A DNA stretch of 29,651 nucleotides from Collinsella sp. Its GTDB lineage: Bacteria > Actinomycetota > Coriobacteriia > Coriobacteriales > Coriobacteriaceae. The notes below the pieces were generated by a model, which saw only the letters and a list, made by a program, of their open reading frames with translations, did not search any database and had not been told where the DNA came from. The stretch spans positions 1 to 29,651 of the forward strand of contig JAUMNV010000134.1 in NCBI GenBank assembly GCA_031295725.1. Direction: 5' to 3'. The position numbers and the translations under genes were made by a program. Below, one piece after another: positions 14,975 through 25,617 of this stretch (position 1 is the first letter of the stretch; every line of letters starts with the position of its first letter).

Positions 14975-17900
14975 CTACTTAGCCTTGCTGCGACGATGGA
15001 AGAAAGCGCCGATCGCGGCGATGATGGCGCCAAGACCACCGACGGCCGCGACGGTCGCCGCCGTCTGGTCGCCGGTATTGGGGATCGCCGAACCGCTCTT
15101 CTTGCTGCCCTGGGCCTTGTCGCCTGCGGGCTTGCCCGCCTGGTTGCCGCCGTTTGAGCCATTGCCGGAACCCTGGTTGCCCGAGCCGCCCTGGTTGCCG
15201 GAATCGGCATCCTTGAGGCTCTCAATGGCCAGCTTGAGCTGGTCATAGGCCGCCTGGAGCTGGATGTCGGAAGCATTCTCATCACCCAAGACGTCCTCGG
15301 CGTAGGTAATGGCATCCGTCAGGGCCTTGACAGACTCGTCCGTCTTGCCCCTGGTGTCAGTCTCCTTCGCCTGCTTGACCAAGGCCTTGAGCTGCTTCTT
15401 GGTCGGGTTCTCGACCGGGGTCACCGGAGTCTTCTCAAGCGCGTCGCGAGCACTCTCGAGTGCCTTGAGTGCCTGGTCGACCTCGTCCTGCGTGGCGTTC
15501 TCGTCGTTCAGGATGGCGCGGGCGCTCGCCAAGGCGTTCTGAAACGCGGTCCAGGAAGCCTCGGTGTAGTCGCTGGCCTTAAGGTCGCCGGCTGCAACCT
15601 CGGCATCAACCTTTTCAATCGCGGCAGTGAGGTCGTCCTTCGCCACCGGATTGGGAACGGCCGTACCGTAGAACTTGAGCTCCGCCATGCTGCAGTAGGC
15701 GTCAACGCTGCCACCGCCGGCGTGGAGCACCTTGACGGTCACGTAGCGACCGCGCGCGGCACCAAAGCTCATCTGCTTCCAGTCGCCACGGTCGGTGAGC
15801 ACGCGGCCGTCGTTGTCGAAGGTAAACGTACCCATCGACGTGGCGGTGCCCATCTCATAACCGTCGGCGGTGTCGGAAACCAGCACCTCGGCCTCAAAGA
15901 TATCGCCGTTCGTGCCGCCGTCCTGGCGCGGCAGGAACGTGACGTCGGTGAGATCGTAGTCGCGGCCCAGGTCGACGGTCAGGTACTGGGGCATACCGGC
16001 CTTATAGGCCCAGTCGCTGTGCCAGAGCGTCTGCTCATCGCCGTCAAGAGCGTTGACGGCGTTGCTGCCCTCATAGTCGGCCTCGCTCGAGAAGCCGGTC
16101 ACCTTGACGTTCTCGCGGTTCTCGGGCGTGTTGATGAGGCTCTTCTCATCGACGGGGCGCATCTTGAGGCCGTCGATTGCCTTCTCGATCTTGGCCGTGG
16201 CGTCTGCGACATCCTTCTTGCTATAGCTGCCCTGGCCGCCATCGAGGAGCTTCTGAGCCGCCTCGACCGCAGCGGTGAGGGCTGCATAGGAATCCTTGGT
16301 GTAGACGGACTCGCTGTAGCCCGCGGCCTTGGAAAGCGCTGCCATGAGCGCAGAGGTGTCGACACCAGCCTTGACCTCGACCTCATAGGATGCGGTCTTG
16401 GAGGGATCGAGCACCGACGCCACCGTGATCGTTGCCTTGCCGGCCTTGTTGGCGCGCAGGTAGTAGCTCACGCTATCGCCGGCCTGGACAGCGGAGACGC
16501 TCACCACAGAAGGATCGGAGCTCTCGACCGTCACATAGGGGTAGCCGGCGCTCTCGGGCGTGGCCTTGGCGTCGACGAGCGTCACATCGCCCTCGAAGAA
16601 CTCGGTCTGGTTCTTGCCCAGTTCGACACCCTCGATGGCCTCGACACCCTGTGTGTAGTTGAAGTTGATCTCGCGCAGCGTGAGCATCTGGTCACCCGAT
16701 GCCTCAAGCGGCGTGATCTCGACCTTGGTCGCCTTCTTGCCCTTGTTCTCGGCAGAGAGGCCAAAGGCGTAGCGAGCCTGATAGGAATCAAAGCTTCCGC
16801 CCGAGAACTCCTGGGTCGAGCCGTCCTCGAACGTCACGACGGACTTAATCTTCTGCACGGTGCCGTTGCCACCGTTGCGGTTAACGACCTCGACACTATC
16901 GAGTTTCGACGGCGTCTTGAAGGCGAACGTCATCGTGGCGGGCAGCTTGACGTAGGTCGGCATCTTGCCGTCGATCCAGTTGGGCCCATAGTTCCACAGG
17001 AACTCGAAGTCGTTGCCGCCCTCATTGTTGTCGAACAGTCCGTCATAGCTCTTCTGCTGGATGAGCTTCTCGACGTTGGTGCCGTCGTCGGTGGGGAGCT
17101 CGTCGTTGGTCATCGTGATGTCAAAGGCGTCGCGGCCGTACTCGGACTTGGTGGGCTGCGGGACACCGGGCATCGTCACGGTGCCATCACTCACGAACTC
17201 GAGCGCGTCGCACGCCGGGCCGACGAGCCAAGACGTCGAGGGCAGCTCGACCTTGCCGGCCGTCTTAGCCTTGAGTTTAAAGCTCGCGACCACACCAGTA
17301 CTGTTGAAGAGCTTGGCGTCGCCGCGGTTGGCGAAGGCCAGGTTGATGGTCTGGTGGCCATCCGTGAACTGCACTTTCTCGCGCGAGAGGTTCTCCATGC
17401 CCGCCGTCGACGCATCCTGCGCGATGCTCTCGGAGACATACTCGAACTGGTCGCTGTTGAAGTTGACGAGCGCACCGAGCGCGTTGACGTTCTCGGCGTC
17501 GGTGGCGTAGACGTCGACCGTGATCTCGTCGCCGGCCTCGACCTCCATCTTGCTCGGGATCACCGCGAGGGTGCCAGCAGCCTTGCCCTTTTGCTTGGTG
17601 CCGCCGTCGAGCGCCGCCATGGTGAAGGAGTAGTCGTACACGTCGTAGACGCCGTTGCCGTTGAGGTCGGCGAAGTGGGCGCGGATCTGGGAGTCGAACG
17701 TCGAGGTGTCGGGCTCGCGGTTCTCAAGACCCAGGTAATTCTTCATGTTGGAGTAGTCGCCGTCGGAGACCGTGGCCTTGTTGAGGTTGGAGCCCACGGC
17801 GAAGCCGTCCGTGCCGTCGGTCTTGTAGATGGCGATCTCGGAGGCGGAGAAGAAGTTGCCCACGGACGCGAGCGGCGTCATACGCACGTAGCGCGCGGCC

Positions 17901-20900
17901 ACGGCGCCGTCGAACGCCACCGTCTTGCAAGCGGCGGAGCGCTCCCAGTCGACCTCCTGCGTCGTCCAATGCACGCCGTCGAGGCTCGTCTCGATGCGCA
18001 TCTTGGTCACAGTGCCGTTACCGGCATCATCGCGCGGATAGTACTCGAGCTTGTCGAGCTTGTAAGCGCGACCGTAGTCAACGGTAAGCGCCTTGCCCAG
18101 ATCGTTGCCACCGGAGTGGAAACCGCCGTCGCCCGACTGGAACTCATGGTCGAAGGCGAGTTCGGCCTTATGGCTACCGTAGAGCGAGCCCTCCCAAGTG
18201 ATTTCCTCGGCCTCAGGCACGTTCCGCCACGGGTCGAGCGCAGAGTTCGCCTCAAGCACGTCGCTCCATGCGGAGTAGCCATCGGCGTTGCGCGAACGAA
18301 TCTGGTAGGTATGCTTGCTGTTGTAGGCAAGATCGGTATGCGTGAATTCTGCCGCATCGCCCACGGCGAACACAGTGCCGTCTACCTTAAGGTCGTAGGA
18401 GGTAGCACCATCGACCTTCCCCCAGGTGAGCTTAATGCTCGTGGGGGTCGTGGCGTCCTCGGGGGCAGCAAGGTTCGCGGGTGCGGAGAGGCTCTCGTTG
18501 AAGCGGTCGGCCGCGAGCGTGGCATCGGCGTTCACGAAATCGCCCAGTTCGAGCGTCTGCGCTGCCGTGGCGACATCGGTCTTCGCGAACTTGACGTAGA
18601 CCTTGGGATTCGTGGTGATCTTGGTGTTGTTGAAGCTCTCGCCCTGCTCGGCCTCGGTGCTGCCTGCGTCGCTACCGTAGTGGTTGAGGTTGGGGGTCTC
18701 GTTGTAGAAGTAGACCGCCTGGCCGGCCTCGGGGGTCGCGGCGTCAAAGGCCTCCTGCGAGTCGACCTCAACCACGTTGAGCGCGGATCCGCCGTTCTTG
18801 GCGGAGACGCTCGTGGGCTTGGCGGAGACGTTGGCCACAAAGGTCGTGGTGCGGTTGGAGTCGTAGCCGCTGTAGCCGCCCTGCGAGGCCTCGGCGGTAA
18901 AGGTCGCGGTGCCGCCTGCGGCCTCGGATCTGTAGACGGTGCTCACATGCTCACCGTAGGAGATATTGTCGATCGTACCGTAGGAATCGTCCTCAGTCGT
19001 GTTGTTCTCGATGGAGGAGCCGTCGTCCTCGTACTGCGTAAAGGTGCCGTCGCCCTCGGTGGCGAAGAATTCGACGATACGCTGGCTGCGGTCGGTACCC
19101 TTGGTGTTGGTGTCGCTCACGGCCTCGGGGTTGTTGTTCTCGGCGTACATCGGCACGATAGCGTTGGCCTTCACAAACAGCGGCAGCTTCCAAAGCGGAG
19201 CCTCGTAGTTGTTGAGAACCTGGCCGCCGCGATACTGCTTACCCGAGAAGTAGTCGATCCAGATGGTGGGATTCTCGTCGGTGCCGTAGTTGGGGAGGTA
19301 AATCCCATTGCGAATGTCGTTGCCGTTCTCATCTGCCTGGGTATCCTGATACACCGGTGCCACTAGGAAGTTCTCACCGAACATATACTGGTACTGCGTC
19401 GAAGTGCTTGCGGCGTACTCGGAGTTGTCGGAAAGCAGCATGGCGCGGATCATGGGCAGGCCGGCATCGCCGTTACCCGTGTCGATGTTGGCCGCCGAGG
19501 CCGCGCTCGTGTAGATATAGGGCATGAGCTGCGCCTTGAGCTTGAGGTAGAAGCGCGAGATGCCTGTGTAGGGATCGCCGTGCGTCATGGGCGATTTGCG
19601 GTAGGTGCCCCACCCGTCCATATCGAGCATAGAGGGCGTGAACGTCTTCCACTGGTAGTCACGCGCAGAGATGATGGGGTCGCCGCCAAAGATGCCATCC
19701 ATGTCGGAGCCGATGTTGGGGTTGCCCGAAAGACTCTGACCGATATACGTGGGGATATGGAAGCGAATGTACTCCCAGTTACCGCCATACTGGTCTCCGG
19801 TCCAAATGCCGCCAAAGCGCTGCGTGCCGGCCCAGCCATCGAGCGTGATGATGTTGGGGCGCTTGTTGGCGCCGGTCGTCACCGTGTCATAAGCTGTCTT
19901 GATGCCATTAAGACCAAAGGAGTAGCCAGATCCAACCCAGGCGACGTCGGTCTTAAGGGTAGAGATGCCTCCCGTCTTGACCTCGGCGTCGAAGTCGCGA
20001 AGCAGGTGCCACGGGGTCTCGGAGTTGCTGTCGGGCTCAAGGTTGGACTGGGTCCACAAGCCCGTGCTCACACCCTTGGAGTTGGCATACTCGGTGAACT
20101 TCTTAAGGTTGTCGACATTGGCACGCACAGCGTTAAGACGGTCAGCCGAGCTCGTTCCGTCGGAGTTGACGCCGCCGGTCTTGTAGTAACCGTTCTGGCC
20201 ATAGCCGGCGCCGTAGCCGTCGTTCGGCAGGAACCAACCGAGCGGCATGTCGTTGTCCTCGTAGTCATCGATAACCTGCCGAGCAGAGAACTGGCGGTCG
20301 AAATCGGTCGCTTTCATGTTCTCGGTATCAACCGAAGGGCCCTCACCGTTGAGCGTCTCGGCCGCAAGTGTGCCGTCGAGCTTGTAGCCCGTCGACATGC
20401 CAGACTCGTACTTAACGTCGCCCTTCTCGCTCGAGGACTTGCTGCCCTTGGTCTCCCACTTCTTTTGACCCGAGGTCGTTGACCAGCCATCACGGTTGTA
20501 GGCATTAAGATGACCAAGGTAGAACCCGTACTCGGGCAGCAGTACCGGGTTACCGGTCACCTTGTAGTAGTCCTGCAGCATCTCGGTTGCCACGTTCGAA
20601 GCGCCCTCGTTGGTCGCCACGAAGTAGTAGGCATCAAACTCATTCTCGCTGTGCAAAGTCGTGACCGTCGATGAGTCCGTGGAACCGAAGTCGTAGGAAC
20701 CCTCTGCAAACGTGTTTCGGAGTACGCCGTAGCCGTCACTCGTCCAATAAAACGGGTTGGGCGAGGCAACGCCGCCATCGGTCCAGTTGTTCGTGTTGGA
20801 GATGGCGATGGTCTGGTTGGTGTGCAGGAAGCGTCCGTTCTGGGTGCCGCCGCCAAAGAAGTTCTCGGACTTCTCCTTGGCGAGCGTCTGGACGGTACCC

Positions 20901-21385
20901 TTCTTATCAAGGTCGAGGGACGCGGACTCGGAAACCACGACACGGTCGCCTGACTTGATACTCATCTTGCCAGTCGCCTTGTCCAGGATCACGGTCGCCT
21001 TTCCGCCGGTGATCTCGATAGTGTCGCCCTTGTCGGCAACCGTCGCGCTCGGCTTGCTGTAGGTGTCCGAGGTATCGGGCTGAGCCTGGATTTTAGCCGT
21101 GTGGGACTTACTGCGCGGCGTGGCGTAATCGGAAAACTCACCCTTGGGGTCGACGTTATAACGGAAAATACCGTCCTCGAGGAACGTAATACGGCCCTTG
21201 ATGCCGTCAGCGAAATCGATGTCGACGACATTCGAGGCAGACTGGGACACGGTCGCCGAGTCGACGCCCTTGAGTGGCGTGGCAATCGCCTGCTGGGGAT
21301 TGGCAAACACGAGCGTCGCTGCAGTGGCAACGAGGACCGCACTTCCCTTCACCCACCGTTTCGTAAAAATGGAATTCCTGCGCAC
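14975..21385 (-). CDS. Giant secreted, sortase-anchored GH31 glycosidase with multiple accessory domains
   Basis: A 2136-residue cell-surface enzyme. It begins at GTG with AAAGGAGA upstream; a signal peptide ends near residue 35. The GH31 part occupies about 40-860, with probable nucleophile Asp480 (LKTDVAWVGSGYSFGL) and acid/base Asp531 (GGIWTGDQYGGNW). Then come FN3 (about 962-1048), F5/8C-like (1060-1185), dockerin-like (1205-1262, DLNGNGVYDVYDYSF), cohesin-like (1270-1407), a second F5/8C-like (1414-1582), an Ig-like domain (1583-1672), FIVAR (1674-1742), a third F5/8C-like (1749-1909), two more FIVAR repeats (1914-1985, 1991-2058), a Gly/Asn linker, the sorting motif IPNTG (2101-2105), a membrane segment and a basic tail. 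The architecture resembles surface GH31 enzymes of gut Firmicutes acting on mucin-type alpha-N-acetylgalactosamine; that specificity is inferred, and alpha-glucosidase or alpha-galactosidase activity is possible. Confidence 0.9.
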   Translation of the reverse strand: MRRNSIFTKRWVKGSAVLVATAATLVFANPQQAIATPLKGVDSATVSQSASNVVDIDFADGIKGRITFLEDGIFRYNVDPKGEFSDYATPRSKSHTAKIQAQPDTSDTYSKPSATVADKGDTIEITGGKATVILDKATGKMSIKSGDRVVVSESASLDLDKKGTVQTLAKEKSENFFGGGTQNGRFLHTNQTIAISNTNNWTDGGVASPNPFYWTSDGYGVLRNTFAEGSYDFGSTDSSTVTTLHSENEFDAYYFVATNEGASNVATEMLQDYYKVTGNPVLLPEYGFYLGHLNAYNRDGWSTTSGQKKWETKGSKSSSEKGDVKYESGMSTGYKLDGTLAAETLNGEGPSVDTENMKATDFDRQFSARQVIDDYEDNDMPLGWFLPNDGYGAGYGQNGYYKTGGVNSDGTSSADRLNAVRANVDNLKKFTEYANSKGVSTGLWTQSNLEPDSNSETPWHLLRDFDAEVKTGGISTLKTDVAWVGSGYSFGLNGIKTAYDTVTTGANKRPNIITLDGWAGTQRFGGIWTGDQYGGNWEYIRFHIPTYIGQSLSGNPNIGSDMDGIFGGDPIISARDYQWKTFTPSMLDMDGWGTYRKSPMTHGDPYTGISRFYLKLKAQLMPYIYTSAASAANIDTGNGDAGLPMIRAMLLSDNSEYAASTSTQYQYMFGENFLVAPVYQDTQADENGNDIRNGIYLPNYGTDENPTIWIDYFSGKQYRGGQVLNNYEAPLWKLPLFVKANAIVPMYAENNNPEAVSDTNTKGTDRSQRIVEFFATEGDGTFTQYEDDGSSIENNTTEDDSYGTIDNISYGEHVSTVYRSEAAGGTATFTAEASQGGYSGYDSNRTTTFVANVSAKPTSVSAKNGGSALNVVEVDSQEAFDAATPEAGQAVYFYNETPNLNHYGSDAGSTEAEQGESFNNTKITTNPKVYVKFAKTDVATAAQTLELGDFVNADATLAADRFNESLSAPANLAAPEDATTPTSIKLTWGKVDGATSYDLKVDGTVFAVGDAAEFTHTDLAYNSKHTYQIRSRNADGYSAWSDVLEANSALDPWRNVPEAEEITWEGSLYGSHKAELAFDHEFQSGDGGFHSGGNDLGKALTVDYGRAYKLDKLEYYPRDDAGNGTVTKMRIETSLDGVHWTTQEVDWERSAACKTVAFDGAVAARYVRMTPLASVGNFFSASEIAIYKTDGTDGFAVGSNLNKATVSDGDYSNMKNYLGLENREPDTSTFDSQIRAHFADLNGNGVYDVYDYSFTMAALDGGTKQKGKAAGTLAVIPSKMEVEAGDEITVDVYATDAENVNALGALVNFNSDQFEYVSESIAQDASTAGMENLSREKVQFTDGHQTINLAFANRGDAKLFNSTGVVASFKLKAKTAGKVELPSTSWLVGPACDALEFVSDGTVTMPGVPQPTKSEYGRDAFDITMTNDELPTDDGTNVEKLIQQKSYDGLFDNNEGGNDFEFLWNYGPNWIDGKMPTYVKLPATMTFAFKTPSKLDSVEVVNRNGGNGTVQKIKSVVTFEDGSTQEFSGGSFDSYQARYAFGLSAENKGKKATKVEITPLEASGDQMLTLREINFNYTQGVEAIEGVELGKNQTEFFEGDVTLVDAKATPESAGYPYVTVESSDPSVVSVSAVQAGDSVSYYLRANKAGKATITVASVLDPSKTASYEVEVKAGVDTSALMAALSKAAGYSESVYTKDSYAALTAAVEAAQKLLDGGQGSYSKKDVADATAKIEKAIDGLKMRPVDEKSLINTPENRENVKVTGFSSEADYEGSNAVNALDGDEQTLWHSDWAYKAGMPQYLTVDLGRDYDLTDVTFLPRQDGGTNGDIFEAEVLVSDTADGYEMGTATSMGTFTFDNDGRVLTDRGDWKQMSFGAARGRYVTVKVLHAGGGSVDAYCSMAELKFYGTAVPNPVAKDDLTAAIEKVDAEVAAGDLKASDYTEASWTAFQNALASARAILNDENATQDEVDQALKALESARDALEKTPVTPVENPTKKQLKALVKQAKETDTRGKTDESVKALTDAITYAEDVLGDENASDIQLQAAYDQLKLAIESLKDADSGNQGGSGNQGSGNGSNGGNQAGKPAGDKAQGSKKSGSAIPNTGDQTAATVAAVGGLGAIIAAIGAFFHRRSKAK

Positions 21386-21425
21386 CTGGTCTCCTTTCTT
21401 CCGAGATGCTAAGGCGCCGAGGACG

Positions 21426-21434
21426 CCCCCCCCC
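21426..21434 (-). other. G9 homopolymer in the leader of the GH31 gene
   Basis: Nine consecutive G on the coding strand, 41-49 bases upstream of the GTG start. Upstream TTG (21457) and ATG (21442) codons are in the glycosidase frame across this tract, but have no ribosome site. Length change here could alter the leader or promoter spacing. Confidence 0.6.
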
Positions 21435-21512
21435 GGCAGCATGAGAAAACGTATCAAACGGGGATGTTCGGTACATTCCGCACAATGGGGCCACCCGTTA
21501 CCAAGGGGCCAA

Positions 21513-21551
21513 CTGGTAGTAACCAGATAGCCACCTACTAGGTCATATCAA
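21513..21551 (-). promoter_or_regulatory. Candidate promoter and operator of the GH31 gene
   Basis: On the minus strand TTGATA (21546-21551), 16-base spacer, TATCTG (21524-21529). Overlapping and just downstream of the -10 is the inverted repeat CTGGT-AGTA-ACCAG (21513-21526), placed as a repressor operator would be. The start of transcription is not proved. Confidence 0.35.
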
Positions 21552-21711
21552 TATATGGGAGCACTTGCGCATCCAAGTTCGGAATTCTCCCAGCGACAGT
21601 AAAATGAGCGTCAACGGCAAGGTGGGCTTAATAAGCCATACCAATTGGTTCTTCAGTCAAATACCAATCTATCAAAAATGTACTGTTTATCTGGTATTAC
21701 ACAGACCATAC
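21552..21711. other. AT-rich non-coding stretch with TACCA/TGGTA half-sites
   Basis: No gene is supported. The base composition is much more AT-rich than the flanks. It holds small palindromes GGCTTAATAAGCC (21625-21637) and ACCAATTGGT (21640-21649), plus ATACCAATC (21661) and TGGTATTAC (21692). These resemble the half-sites around the candidate operator at 21513-21526 and suggest an upstream control region for the glycosidase gene. Confidence 0.4.
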
Positions 21712-21809
21712 CTTTCCCTCGGGAACTGGGCTTCGCGAAGTTTCCCGAGAGAAAAGCTCGACCGCCGTCCTGCGACCTACCGGAGATTGCTATGACGTAC
21801 GTTGGCTGA
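21712..21809. repeat. Long-hairpin element with conserved flank (copy 2)
   Basis: CCCTCGGGAA and TTCCCGAGAG flank a 16-base loop whose minus-strand reading is ACTTCGCGAAGCCCAG, identical to the loop of the element at 22205-22289. The right flank 21769-21809 is the 41-base module also found at 14868-14908. It lies between the glycosidase control region and the inverted-repeat element. Confidence 0.8.
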
Positions 21810-21842
21810 TTTGGTTTGGAATGAGAGGTTGACGGAGGGTGG

Positions 21843-22045
21843 TGGACAGTTAGTTCAGATTTGTATTTTTTGGCCGGGTCCTTACGTGCAAACGTATCGT
21901 TTTGAAGCCGTTTTAGACCCAATGACGCCCTTTTCTCATTCCTGACTGCGCATCCTTGTCGCATCAGACCGCCAAGAACGGCTCATTTGAGCTCAAATCG
22001 GCCTTTTCCACCCTCACAAAAATACAAATCTGAACTAACTGTCCA
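21843..22045. mobile_element. MITE-like element with 28-bp perfect terminal inverted repeats
   Basis: The left end (21843-21870, starting TGGACAGTTAGTTCAGAT) and the right end (22018-22045) are perfect inverted complements over 28 bases. The 147-base interior has no gene; it contains the 14-bp palindrome ATTTGAGCTCAAAT (21985-21998). No clear target-site duplication is seen and no transposase is nearby, so it could be a non-autonomous element or a structured RNA. Confidence 0.6.
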
Positions 22046-22066
22046 GCGGCACTCTCAGCCAGCCAC

Positions 22067-22104
22067 AAAAAGGTCCTCCGGTGAATGCAATTCACCGGAG
22101 GACC
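22067..22104 (-). terminator. Terminator downstream of carB
   Basis: GGTCCTCCGGTGAAT, loop GCA, and the perfect 15-base complement (22072-22104) form a stem. On the minus strand it is followed by TTTTT (22067-22071). It lies about 200 bases after the carB stop, beyond the long hairpin at 22176-22317. Confidence 0.88.
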
Positions 22105-22175
22105 CCATACAAAACGTGGGCTCTGCCCACACTCTCTTTTTTATCCAGCCCTAGTCATCGCGCAAAGCCCCTTCG

Positions 22176-22301
22176 GCAGCACACGGTGCAACCGAGTCAC
22201 CGCAGGCCGGGGCGGGAGGCGGACCTTTCTCTCGGAAAACTTCGCGAAGCCCAGTTTCCGAGAGAAAGTGTCCGCCTCCCGCCCCGGCCGGACAGCTCAA
22301 C

Positions 22302-22317
<16 letters not shown>
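22176..22317. repeat. Nested long hairpin overlapping the carB 3' end (copy 3 of the hairpin family)
   Basis: The inner stem pairs 22205-22238 with 22255-22289 over 34 bp with a single unpaired base; its loop is ACTTCGCGAAGCCCAG (22239-22254), matching copy 2 in opposite orientation. An outer 13-bp pair, GCAGCACACGGTG (22176-22188) with 22305-22317, uses the last coding bases of carB before its stop. The whole folds as a 142-base hairpin. It lacks the 41-base flank of the other two copies. Confidence 0.8.
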
Positions 22318-25616
<3,299 letters not shown>

Positions 25617-25617
25617 G

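Noticed and set aside
15722..19366. A very long open frame on the plus strand (about 1214 codons) opposite the glycosidase gene
   Set aside because: It is the antisense shadow of a GC-rich gene. The minus-strand frame has clear domain motifs, signal peptide and sorting signal; the plus frame has none and no ribosome site.
21386..21457. N-terminal extension of the glycosidase from the TTG at 21457 or the ATG at 21442
   Set aside because: The extension crosses a G9 tract, lacks a ribosome site, and would put 24 extra residues before a good signal peptide. GTG at 21385 has AAAGGAGA at the right distance.
21653..21964. Small minus-strand open frame across the hairpin and inverted-repeat region, with a peptide similar to one at 14734-14952
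   Set aside because: The shared peptide comes from the 41-base repeated module being read in a frame by chance; there is no ribosome site and the frame crosses two unrelated repeat elements.
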